From Macrotrachela quadricornifera (taxonomy: Eukaryota > Rotifera > Eurotatoria > Philodinida > Philodinidae): DNA of 64,000 nt. This document shows positions 1 through 12,800 of the stretch, in pieces. Where the stretch lies: contig JAJEKB010021337.1 of the NCBI GenBank assembly GCA_022393335.1, positions 2,112,179 to 2,176,178 on the forward strand, given 5' to 3'. The translations under genes and the position numbers were made by a program. Below the pieces are notes generated by a model. It was not told where the DNA came from, made no database searches, and worked only from the letters and a program-made list of their open reading frames with translations. Positions within the stretch are counted from its first letter, which is position 1. Every line of letters begins with the position of its first letter.

Positions 1-84
1 ATATATAATGTTAGCATTATATTTGCTCGCTACCATCACAAGTCTTGTTCCTGGGAAAGATAATACATATGAGACGATGGCGTA

Positions 85-1253
85 CAGACTTGAAACCGGA
101 CCGGCAGACCGGTACCGGACCAGCAAACCGGTACCGGACCGTCCGGTCCGGTCCAGTCCGGTCTAACTTTTCAGACCGGCCGGTCTTCACCGGTTTTTTT
201 TCAATTTTTTGGGAACTGAAACATGCTTATTTTGCTGACTTTTAAGGGTTTCCAGGGGATCAATAGTCAAGAGACTTGATCTAGAAAGTTTCCTACTGGT
301 ACAACTTCAATCGTATTAGAAATCGTAGCTCTAAATACTGACCAACAGTTTCTTATTTTTCCATCAGAACGTCATATTATTTTGAGTAAATTCATTATAC
401 TCACGAAAAGTTATTAATATTTACAAGTTACTGCAGGTCTCAATGCAAAATTTTTCTCCTTGAAATTTCGGGATCACTTATATACAGTAATCTTAGCTGA
501 TTATTATAGAAGTGCAATAGCCACCACTATTCAAGCTAATGCTTTCGTAGCAAAATATTATTAATAAAATCATTTTTGTTGTCAAGATCTGTTAACTGCT
601 AGCATTAGGCAACCGCGATAATATTTAGGTATCAGCAAACCTCCAAAAGGAAGTCTAATATAAAAATCATGCAGATTAGCTTACATGATCTTCCTCTCTG
701 TAGTAACATTCTTTTGTGGAGTGATATGCATTCCATCTGTATGAAGGCATTAAGTGTTGCAAATAAGAATAGATCAAACCTATGGATTGTAAAGCAATCG
801 TATCATTATTTGAGAAAACTCAAAGAATAGTTAGCTGTTGTTCAATCCCAGTTGCTGTGAGTTCTAGTCGAAATTTTTTAGATAAAATCTTCGTTGGTTT
901 TGAACATTAGCATACTAAACGTGACCAAGCTAAAGAAGAATTTGTTGCTATTAGAAGCTTCACGAATTGTATTAGTTTAATATTGTATGTCTTTCTATAA
1001 CTGAAGTCACAAACTGTTTCGCGAAAGCACTGGTTGTTTAGCTAATACGTGAATAGACTGGTTTTTCACCAGTTAAATCAAAAATTTGGTCCGCCGGATT
1101 TCGCCGGTCATGTCTTAAACATGGACCGGTCGGTTTTTTGCCGGTTTTTCACCGGTCCAGGCAAGAGTTTGGACCGGCCGATCCGGTCCGGTCGAAAAAG
1201 TCAAACCGGCCGGTCCGGTCCGGTCTGAAAAAGTCAGACCGGTTCCAACTCTG
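85..1253. mobile_element. hAT-like non-autonomous DNA element with perfect 8-bp target duplication
   Basis: The ends are imperfect inverted repeats: CAGACTTGAAACCGG on the left and, read inward from the right, CAGAGTTGGAACCGG. The 8 bp ATGGCGTA occurs directly outside both ends (77-84 and 1254-1261), which is the target-duplication length of hAT transposons. Both subterminal regions (about 95-200 and 1080-1245) are packed with GC-rich CCGGT/ACCGG words in an otherwise AT-rich sequence; in hAT elements such clusters are often transposase binding sites. The middle has no coding region I can support, so the element would depend on a transposase in trans. The short ORFs inside it are translations of the CCGGT repeats. 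Confidence 0.85.
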
Positions 1254-1261
1254 ATGGCGTA

Positions 1262-2469
1262 TAAGAAAGATGAAAAGATCAAATATTTGTAATACATAGG
1301 AATGGAATAATCCAAATATATGTGACGCAAGAAAGAAGAAACGAATGAAAGGGAACGAAAGAAAAAAATATCATCTGACATATATGTATGTTATGGATAG
1401 AACGAACGAATATCTTCTTTATTCGCTTAAAATAAGAAACTAGTTTAGTTCAACTAAAAGCGACACAATCTGAAAGAAAAACACATATTATTAACACACA
1501 TCATTATACGATGGATTTTCAGATACAGAATTTCCAGAGACTCTTTCAAGATCCTCTAAAGATTTCAGAGTGTTCCTGTTAGATTTTCCATCAGCTTTTA
1601 CCTAAGTGAATAAATTTTCATTTGATTTGAATAAAAAATAGTGGTTTTATTTAAGAATGATCCCCTCGCTCGTCCAATGATACCAATATGAACGATTTTT
1701 CTCAACACAGGAAAGAAAAGAAAAAAGCCCCATACACACTTTTATAACTGATGATATGAGGAGTTAAATGAAATAAGATACTTTTCTTTCTCACTTAGGT
1801 AGAAAAACTTGATGGATTTACGAAATCGACTAAATAAGTAGTTCACTTGACGTGATTCAAAGAACCACAAACACTAAGTTTTTGGATCTAGAGTCGATTT
1901 AAGAACTTTATTACGTTCAGTTTTTGATGCTGAATCTAAAAAGAAAATATTTCCAGAAGCTTACAAAAAGAAGAAAGTGGGAAATTTTAGACATTGTTAG
2001 AAAGAATGTGTTTTTCTGGAAAAGTGACACTGTTCAAGTATTTCGTATTTTTCGACCAAAAGGAAGCATTTGTTAGGGTTAAAAAATAGTTATACGCTAT
2101 CAGTAGCTCAAGTTCTATCGGATGATGTTTAAAAAAACGTGAAAAAATATTTTCACTGAAAATTCGCATTGCTGGCACCTTACCACACTCCTGTTTTCTG
2201 TACTATAGAACCCTCTTTTTAAATAAAGAAACGCAATAGGCCATCAGGAAAAGGATTTGTTCTTCTACAGTAATTTTATTACTTTATGGTACAATATTGA
2301 AACGTATGTTTATCACTATGATAAATATATGAAGTTTTTATCACTTACTCATGCTGATGATATTTCAAGATGTAGCGTAATCTGTAAACATTATAAAAGC
2401 AACAAAATCCAGAGTGGATTTTTGTCGATGACGGACATTGTAATGTTTTGTTTTATTGTGTGTTTGTAA
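1262..2469. other. AT-rich spacer, no gene recognised
   Basis: AT-rich sequence with no long ORF, no recognised protein similarity and no clear repeat structure between two hAT-like elements. Confidence 0.6.
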
Positions 2470-3247
2470 CAGAGTGCGAATTGAGCCTACTTTTTTTCTG
2501 GTCCGAGTTCAGTTCGGTTCGGGTTCATTTTTTAAGAGCCGGCTCGTTTCGAATGCATTTTTGAAAAGTCAGTTCGGATTCGGTTCAGTTTGAACTGCAC
2601 AAACATTCCAATATCTACCCAATACCTTTCAAATTTATCCTTTTAATTTTTATTGACATAGCAAAGTGAACAATAGAAATACATAAGATTAGATATAGTA
2701 AGACACCCAAAGAATATAGAAAGGCAAAAATCAAATTATGTAAGCTTTTGACTATTTTCTATTGAATGAAGAAAATTAATTGCACTAGATTCCAGTGTAG
2801 AACGACCATATGTGATTAATTTTCCAGTAGCACTATTGTGAAATAGACGAGCGTCTGCTCTTTCTTTGCGGCATAAAACAATGAAAAAAAATAGAAATAA
2901 ATTAAAAATTTACGCCACTTAGAAACGACCGACTGTCATGAGCATAATGTGTAATTATTATGAGCGAAAAACAATACATCGTATGCAGATTGAATTAGCT
3001 ATGTAAAAGAACCGGTCAAAGGTCGTTTTATCATTATCACCAGCATATTTTTTTTAAGAAATAGATAATAGGTTAACCAATTAGATTTTTTCCGCGTTTG
3101 CTTATATTCACTCATTTTTTAAAAATTAGTTCGATTCGATTAGACATGCTTTTCTAAGATACGGTTTGAGTTCGCTTCGGTTTGACTGTATTTTAAAAAA
3201 CCGGTTCGCTTAGGTTTGGCTCGAGTTCAGATCATTTTCGTGCTCTG
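2470..3247. mobile_element. hAT-like non-autonomous element, 778 bp
   Basis: The left end reads CAGAGTGCGAA and the right end, read inward, CAGAGCACGAA. The flanking octamers are GTTTGTAA (2462-2469) and GTTTTTAA (3248-3255), a 7/8 match consistent with an aged 8-bp hAT target duplication. Subterminal GGTTCGG/CGGTTTG-like words are repeated near both ends. No transposase coding is visible inside. Confidence 0.7.
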
Positions 3248-3269
3248 GTTTTTAATAAAATAACTAGAG

Positions 3270-3710
3270 GCGTCAGGATTCCGGGTTCCCAAGGGTTTCA
3301 TTTTTGGAAACCCTCAACCCACTTCACAATCAATTTTTCTGCATATATAAAACACAATGGAATCTTCTCATGGCTTTCTACCACCTTCTTGTACAAAGTT
3401 GGCATGGGTTCCGGGTTCTCCGTTCCTAAGAACCCGAAAACCTGACACTCCTACAGGCGGATTCCTGATTGCCACGAACAGGGAACCCACTCGAATGTCA
3501 GGTTCTTAGGAACGGAACACAAAACTGACACCCTGAACGGCGGTTTTCAAGAGCAAGAAACCCGGATGAGTTCCGGGTTACCGAGAACGGGGAAGCCACC
3601 CTGGTTCCAGGTTCTCGAGAACAAGGAGCTCTCCGAGTTCGGGGGAACCCGGATCCCGAAGACTCAAGTTAGTTTTGAGTTCCTGGGAAAGGAACACGAA
3701 ACTGACATCC
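3270..3710. repeat. GGAACCC/GGGTTCC-rich repeat with several GTCAG ends
   Basis: A GC-richer block with many copies of GGGTTCCGGGTTC and its complement, and repeated terminal-like words of the form AGGG-GTCAG (near 3275, 3450, 3520 and 3700). It resembles the subterminal regions of the hAT-like elements nearby and may be several nested or truncated copies. Related GGAACGGGGAACC words recur at 13110-13370. Clean ends and a target duplication were not found. It ends about 130 bp upstream of the first coding exon of the helical-protein gene. Confidence 0.45.
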
Positions 3711-3835
3711 CTAAAAGTAACCTTAATAATAAGGTAGAGAAGAATAAAATCTTTTGTTTTTGCTTTCGTATTTCCCATCAAGATGCACAAAGCTGTTTTT
3801 TGACTTTTGAAATTTGGTATCTACTATTTTTAGAA

Positions 3836-6800
3836 ATGAGTCTTTGGGATGACGACTCCAGTTCTTCAGCTATGTTCTCCAGTACATCAAGTTTCAGTCA
3901 AGGAACTGAAGTTGCTGCTATGACTCGGAATGTAATGATGATATGTGATTTAAATAATCATGAGCTCGTCCACAACGATACTGTTGCACTCGTAGATTCT
4001 TTGTGTTCTTGTGAGAAAATTGTAACCACAGCCAATGCTGTCGCAAACTATATTCCTGATGTTGGGAACAGTCAATATGCCGCTTTCTGGAAGAATCAAG
4101 TAAGTCTTAGAGTCTTCATATTATAATGAATGGCGAAGTCAAAATAGGTATCCTTTATATTGGTGACGTCATTAACGACTTTCATCTCAGTAGAAAACCG
4201 TAAAAAGACTCGCATTGAACAAAAGTCTGCTTAATCAATTGACTTGCTTCTCGTCATTGCTTATTTTATTCAAGCAAGTGACGTTTTTTCTATGGAGTAT
4301 AAACGTCCTTTTCTCTCCACACTAAATAAAAATGTGTCGCAAGTGTCGCGTTTTACGACATATTGTACGACACTTTAAAACGCGACACGAGGTGCTCACT
4401 GCGACACATTTCTTCCAGCGGACCCACGACACATTTTTTTGCGACACATTCGACATATTTTTCCGCACGTGGTATTCTCTTTTTTGAAAAATCGAATTAT
4501 TAGTATTTTTTTGTATTATAATTCGAATTACTGGTACCTATTCTTGTACCTGAAGACGATCAGATCGTAAGATCTGACCATCCAGAGATTCTCAGATCTC
4601 TATAGAACTACTTCGAGGCAGTCCATTTTTTACCAACTAGCGACCTCTTAAGACATTCTCGAATCATAAATGGTCGCGAAACAACTAAAAAAAAATATAC
4701 GAAAATGTACAAATTTAGTGCATTAAATCGGCTCAGTTATATGTATCGTCACATGCGAAACAAAACGGTGAAAGAACAGTTGACATATAGACTACGACAC
4801 ATTAAAAATGCGACGCATTTGAGCACGACACATTTTCGTAGTGGAGTCTGCGACACATTCGTGCACGACACATAAATACGACACATTTTATTTTAGTGTG
4901 TCGAGATTTTTGCTATTTTAGTTATTTTTTATTAAGACTGTTGTGAAGATATAAAATCATCAAATCATTTGTTTGACATTTTTATTATCGACAAAAAATG
5001 TATATTTCATGAAATGGTTGCTTTTTATAGTAACCATCAGGAAAAACGGTAAATATTTTGAGATTTTTATTATTGCAAGTTCGTTGCTAAGAAAAATATT
5101 CATGATATTCAAAATTTACGGGCAAAATTACGCCAAAAGCTTTATTTTTATCATAAAATGTGTCCATCATTTTTTTGTCCTACTCTCTTCAGCTTTTTAT
5201 TTGTTAGATTTTGATCTCTACACCTACCGAGTAAAATTTCAATAGGAAATATTTTACGATGAAAAATAATTTGTTTTAGTATAATTTTGCATGTCGATTT
5301 TGAGTTTAATACTTATTTTGTGGAACTCACGTATATTTTTTAAAGAAAAAAAGTAAGTGTAAGTTTTAAGCCGAGGTTTTTAGGGCTCCCCCCCCCTTCC
5401 CCTTTGCAGACAGCTTTCCTTACATACAAATCAGTCACAGATACTATTGTTGTGGAACTCACATATTTAGTCAAAAAAAAATAGTGAGTGTAAGTTTCAT
5501 TAAGTTGAGGTCTTCCAGCCAAGGAGGAAAGAGCGGATTTGGGATTTTACGGATTTCAAATACAAAGAAGATTTTTTTGGATTTTCCGGGATTTAAATCC
5601 GCAAAAATCCGCTGTTTCTCCCTTGCTTCGAGCAACCCCTCCCTTACAGACATCCTCTTCACTTACAGACAGGTGCCATTACAGACAAGTTCCATTACAA
5701 ACTCCTTTTATTGGAAACATCGAGTTTATGGTCTTTTTTATTTAAAATTGAATTCTAAATTTAAAAAAATCACAGCAACGCCTTCCGAATCAAACGTTTC
5801 GCGCTTGTTACTACGCAGTCTTGCTTAAAACTCTTAGTCCCGCATGTTTCCGCAAAGTCCCGCCTTAGTCCCCTGTACAGGCGGGGCTAAAACCTAAAGT
5901 CTACCAAAACTCAAGCTTACCCTCACCCTCACTCGCTCACCTGCACCCTCACTCACTCTCCTCACTCTCAGTCACTCCTGTCCTCACCCTCACCCCACAC
6001 CCTCACCCTCACCCCACACCCTCACCCTNNNNNNNNNNCCCTCACCCTCACCCCACACCCTCACCCTCACCCCACACCCTCACCCCACACCCTCACCCTC
6101 ACCCCACACCCTCACCCTCACCCTCAATTAAATAGCCCATAGTATGGAAACATCTCCCCATTATAATAGACACAACATAATAATTGATTGCTATAGTCCA
6201 TCGTCGTTCTCTGTCACCTAAAACTTAGCTGTATATATACATCTATCAATGTAAAGTAATAACATTATAAAAAAAAATTTCAAGTAACATAACTCTCAGC
6301 TTATAAGAATATGTGAGTTCCATATTTTACCACAAAAAGGGTTGCGCTGACAAGCTTTTCTATAATAATGAAGTTTTAGCAATGAAAAATCTTGAAAACT
6401 AGCCGTTTTTCTAGTAGATAGAATTACATTTTTTCATTGTTTGATAGACTATGAAAGTACGTTGATGGTAAACATTTCACATTTTTACTCAGAATCATTC
6501 TAGAGTTATAGGCTACACAATGTTGATAATGCACTGAAAAATAAGGTTTAAAAGACGATGTTTTTGTAATAGGAAATATTTCTGAACAAAGTGATCCAAA
6601 AGGATTATTTTAATTTTATTTTATAGAGAACCTTTCGCTATATGTACAATAAAAATTTGATAATTATTCATATAACTTTAATTGAGATATAGATCTTAAT
6701 ATAATGTATGTGTCAACGTTAGCTGAAAACGATCTATCTCATAAAACTTTGACTTTTTCACTTATACTACGATGATCTTATATTTCCACACCAGTCTCAA

Positions 6801-9800
6801 TAAAAAAGCTGTTAGCGCAATCCCCACGGAATTAAAATGTGAAACACGATATAACCGTTAGCACTACCCTTAACAGGTACTTTAATTGTACCTATTATAA
6901 AAACGATTTTCATTGCATTCTATGATATAAACTTATCTGAGTGAATAAAAGTCATTGACTTCTGTGAGTCACGGTCTGTGACGACCTTAAATGCTACGTC
7001 GATCATAGTCGGTAACCGTCTATAGGGCACAATCATTCACGATTGGTTATGACGTTTGATATCAAGTCTGTCGCGGTCTCACGCTATACTTGCCTGTCAG
7101 TGACGGTCTGCGACGCTATTTTCGGCTGTCGATAACGGTCTGTAGGGAGGGGAGCGAGAGGGGATGGGTCCAAATTTCTACCTCTAAATGCTTCAACACT
7201 CTTTCAGATCGTGTTTCACAAAGTAAATAGAAGAGCGAAAATCTAATGGGAGAATTAGTAGCAGTTCCTTTCCATTTACATATTCATATAAAAATTATAA
7301 AGTAGACCATAACTGTACATGTGCATTCTCTGTAATCTGTATGTGATTCCACGTTTATTTGATATAGATGAAGACGTTTGATTTTGATCATACCAAAACA
7401 ACAAAATTATTATCTAAACACAGAGGTGGGACCGCTCTAATTTTTTTGAGGATCGGTACCGACATCAAACTGGAAAAGTCAGGACGAATTAAACCAATCA
7501 ATCTACTGATTTGATCATTAGTAGACCGAAAAAAAATGATAAAAAACGATGAAAACACAGTCAGACTAATAATGGACTGGCAGACGGGTACGATCTAAAA
7601 CTCAGATTGGCACCGAATCGGATCGACCGGTAACCGGTATATTCTACATAAGTGAAGTTAGCCAAAGATTCGAGTAAAATTAGCTAGGAGTCGTTTAGAA
7701 ATGATTCCAAGCTGGTCCATCCCATTCCAAAGTGTAACTCAACGAGATCGATCCAATGATGTAATCAAATTTTTGTGTAGATCAAATCATTTCTGCAAAA
7801 CCTTCCTTATGTGTATATAATAGTGTAGAAGACCTTTTATTTCACTGTATTTATGCATTATTCGTTGTGAAGTCCTAATTTGAAAATGTTTTTTGTTTCT
7901 ACCTCGTTATGTATTGAGTCTGCGATGTAGTTATTCTGGCAAGTTGTATTTTTTGTTTGGTGTACAATAGATTTGATGATCCGTTTTCGTTGCAGGCTCC
8001 CTAGTAACAAAAAATAATGATCAAAATCGATTAAATTTTTAAAATCCTATGGACATAATCAAAATCATAAATCCGATGTTTGCCGCACCAAATTCAAAAT
8101 TATAATCGATTAAAATCTAATTAGTTGAATACTTATCATTAAATTTCATTTTATACTAATCTGCTTATCATTGAGTGAAATTTACTGATAATTTGATTGA
8201 TATAAAACAAAGTTTGGTGATAAATTTCCAACTAATAGGTTTTCACTCGATTATAATTTTGACTTTTGTGCAGAAAAATCGGGTTGACGATCTAGATTAT
8301 CACTGATTTTAAATCAAGTATAATACGCAGAAAATTCAACTTATATAGATTTTTATCGTTATTTCAATTAATATAATTTTTATTAAAATCCATGAAATGG
8401 GTGAAAGCATCTGTTCATTTGTGTAAGGTACAGGTCTACCGATTACTAATGTCCTAATATCTAAAATAAAAACAAAGAATATCTGATCCTATAATATAAA
8501 TATGAAAACATATAAAATAGAATCAAAACCATAATATATTGAATTGCTTCAGCTATGTTTTCCCAAGGACTAAAATATATGAAGCGAAAACTATCTGATT
8601 TCCTATTGAAAATATCAAAACATATAAAATAGAACCATAATCATAATGCATTGAGTACTTCGTATGTATTATACCAAAATCTAAAATAAAAGAAACAAAA
8701 AATATCTAATCTCATACTACAAATATGAAAACATACTAAATAGAAATATAACCATAATGCATTGAATACTTCGCATATGTTGTCCCAAAGTCTAAGATAT
8801 AAGAAACAAAGAATATCCGATCTCGTATTGAAAATATTAAAACATATCAAAAAGAATCATTATCATCATCTATTGAAAACTCCATATACCTCGTACCAAT
8901 ATCTAAAATAAAAGAATGAAAGAAAGAATTTTTGTGAATAAAAACTTACTCTTCATTAGAATGATCATTTAATCTAAAACAATAAAAAAGAACTGCCTTA
9001 ATTTATATAAAAAGTTACTTTCTGTTCGAATGATTATCTAATTTAGATTTAAAAACCGTATTCTTTATGAGAGAACTTATTGTTGAAGTTATTTGAAAGA
9101 GCATTGACTAACTCTCTAATATTCAAAAATCGGTTCATTAATCGCGATTTTTCGGCGAGTTTTTGAATAATAGTATTGGTCGCCGAAAGTGACACGATTT
9201 TCATGCAATCAGCTGACAGGCGGCCAATTAAAGAAATAATATTCACGAAGAAGTTTCAAAAAGCCTATAGGAGTAATTATGGAATGAGTCGTCTACAATG
9301 TCATTGATCGTAGCAAAAAGATTCCTTCATAAGACAGCTACTACCAGGGTTGCCAAATCCAAATTTTAGAAATCAGGGTTTTTTCGTTAAAAAGCAGGAG
9401 TTGACCAGGAGATTTTCCTTAAAATATCAGGAGAAAAATCAGGAAACTTTTTCTCCAAACCAGAAAGAAAATACAGGAGTGTCACGTACTTTTTTTTCAA
9501 AAAAAGTAAAGATTTTCATGCTCAAATGTTTATAATTTTGATTTTTGGGGAATAAGTAATGAAAAAGTCTGTCTTACTAAACGAAACAAAGAATAATAGA
9601 AAGACAACTACACATTGTTTGTTTTATTGGTCTTTTCGAAGCGTTTCATTGAAAAAAATAAGCAAAACACATACAAAATGGGTTTAAGAAACTGGCAACG
9701 TATCGAAATAGAACAGAATAAACCATTTCCTATGTCTTTTTCAAATGTTGTTGCTGCACGATTGTATTTCTCTTGGGAGTGAATTTATTGTAAAAGTTCT

Positions 9801-12800
9801 ATACTATTTCAGAGATTTTTTCATTTTAATTTTGAACTCGGCATCTATTAGGACCATTTTTCATTGTATTCCTATTATCATTTCATCAAAATTTTGTGTG
9901 ACTGAAACTTGACTTAAAATTAGTTTTGTAAACTCAATATTTATCGGTCTGGACCAGCACTGGAACAAGATCGGTTGTAAAAAAATCAATTGGTCTACAG
10001 AGATAGGAACTTTACTGGTTGAAATTTTTGAAAAGCCTTCTTTGTCGATCCTGTTTTTGGCCATAAAAAATTAGGATACCGCAATAGTTTCTAGTAAAGT
10101 TGGTAAAAAAAGTGTGTAAAACGCAGCTTATTTTAATTACTTGTTGTGAGGTTCACGTTTAAAAGATGGTTTATTTTGGGTGTCTCATACATGCTCTCCG
10201 AAACTACACCCTCGAACAGAAGTCTTTCCTCTCTTCCTTTCTTGTGGTATCATACTTTATATCAAATTTATTGCGAAGTCGAGATATGACTTGAGAGTTT
10301 TATTGTATTATGATCCGTATACCATACTGAAATAAAACTCTCAAGCTATATCTTTACTCGATAGTAAATTTTATACAAAGCTTGACAATATTAGAAATAA
10401 AGAGGGGAGAAGATTTTGTCTACAGGTGTATCTCATATCTGGGTCCATTTTCCTGCAAAAAATGTCTTTCAAAAAAATTCGAGTTTTTCGTTAGTTTTTT
10501 CTGTTTCATCAGAATTTTGTCGGTACAACATGTGATTTAAATCGATCAGTTTACCGACCAGACTGGTTTACCATTTCACAACCGACTTTCGGCATTGATC
10601 CATATCATGTCGTAAAGAATTACTATTCTTAGAAACAAAACCTAAAGACGATTGAAATACTTGAAAGAAGTCGAGATGTTCGAAATATTTCATTCTACAA
10701 AAAGACATACAGGTATCCGTATAAGTACATAATATGAAATCGAGCTTTTATAAATCAGAAGTTACATTTTGTCAAAAGTAAAATCATATTCTGCGACCAA
10801 ACTTTCCACGGCTAATACAATCTTTTAGAATTTCAAAAAATTGAATATGCCACTGTTTTTGTACTACTCGAATTGCTATCGTATATATCTGGCTGTGACA
10901 ATCCTTTTTCTTCCCTCATTTTTTTTAGTGCATTAAACATCGTTAAAACTGAAGAAAGAAAAGAATCAAAAATCTGAAAAAAATCAGGAGAAAATCTTAA
11001 AAATCAGCTCCTGAATTCAGGAGAATTATCACCAGGAGAAAGGTTTTAAAATCAGGAGTCTCCTGATCAAATCAAGATGTTTGGCAACCCTGACTACTAC
11101 ACTCAGATCAAACCGCAACAAATGGATAAGACAGAAAAGATCATGAAATTGATGAGACATAGAGCTTGCATCCCAAACGAAAAAATTCATAGATTTTTGA
11201 CACTCTTCCGGTCGAATTCTTTTCCTTTCTCAAATGAAATAATTCAAAGGCACCGAAAAATCTAACGATCTTCCGATCTAAGTTATGCTAATTATGAGCA
11301 TCGATTTCCGGAGTATTTCTGTTGCAAACAATGATTTCTTCCATCTTTCCAGCCATTGCTGGTCGTTTCTGGGAGCCGTAATCATCAATCCACGTATAAA
11401 TGATACAATCGTTTTACCATGTATATTTGTACCAAAATCTAAAATACTGGTATTCTGGCTTTTTTAAAAGAAAAATATAGCTTACAAAAAATTTCATTAT
11501 ACCAATCGATAGAACTCGTCAAATTGTACTTTGGAATGCAATGGAATAGCTTGGAACCGTGCTTAGACGAATTCTAGCTAGTTTTACTCAAATCTTTGGC
11601 TAACTTTACTTACATGTACACTCTAAGTCTGTCTAGACCATCATAAAATGTGAAAGTAGGTTAAGAAAATCGCTTTTGTAAACAGCTCAAGTGCCGAAAA
11701 AAACTATGAGACTGTTGATAGCTCTGGGATCGCTGTTAGCATAACGTAGGTCTGGTGAAGAATGCGGAGACAATGTGGGTGTCCGCTTGCGCTGTATCTA
11801 CAGGATGTTATAAAACCTTTATGCCCCCTAAGTTCCACCTTAAGGTAGAATGATTTCACTGAGTGTTTTATACCAAATTGAAGCCTGTAAAAAATTGCCT
11901 TTATTCGTATTAAATGATAAAAGTAATGAAGACCTGTTAATGTTGAACTTCCGGGATTTTCAGTAGTTTGATACTTTTTTTGGTGTAGAAAAGTAAAGTA
12001 CCAGTAATTCAAAAGTGAAATAAAACACTTTTCTTACATATTTTATATGATTCGATAGAGTTCGACGAGCTCTACAACACGATGTGTTTCAAAAAACATT
12101 GAGCCGTCTTTTTGTGATAAAGATATTCAAAAAAAACACTCGGAAAGTCACAAAAAATGTTTGAAAGCATCAATTTTTTCATACAAGGAAAAAGAATCCC
12201 ATTTTTTTGAATAAGTTTACTTTTTTTCGTTAGTTATGTTAGCTTAGACATTTTGAAATGGGGTTATTCGATGCAGTTTTTCACACAGCATCCAATGAGC
12301 ACATTTCAAACGATTGAGACAGCAAAAAAATAAATAAAACTTCACTTTATTGAAGAAGGTTTTAGTGCAATCCCTGCGAAATTAAAAATGTGAAATACGA
12401 CGAAACAGCGTATATCGTATACCAGATATCCAGAGTTTGTCCAAATAAGTGTCTATAATGGTCTTTAGTTCTTTATAGATCACAGTCTATGTTAGAATAG
12501 TAAAAGTTACTACAGTGTTGGCCGCTGTCGGTAATGGTTACGGTAATTCTGCCCATCGGTTACGGTCTGTGACACTACTCTTGCCTGTCGGTTATAGTCT
12601 GTAGGAGAGGGGAGAGAGTCCAAATTTCTACTCTTAAACACTTCAACACTCTTTCAAATCGTGTTTCACAAAAAGAAGGTATTTTTCCCTGTATGAAAAA
12701 AGTGAAGCTTTCAAACATTTTTTGTGGTTTTCCGAATGTTTCTTTTTAAATGTTTTTATCACAAAAAGACGGCTCAATATTTTTTAAAATACATAATGTT

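Noticed and set aside
3566..3835. Long frame running into exon 1 of the helical-protein gene from upstream
   Set aside because: It translates GGAACCC-rich repeat DNA and has a splice acceptor between it and the ATG at 3836.
8440..8935. CRISPR-like regular repeat array
   Set aside because: Repeat units of ~110 bp without unique spacers in a eukaryotic context; ordinary satellite-type repeat.
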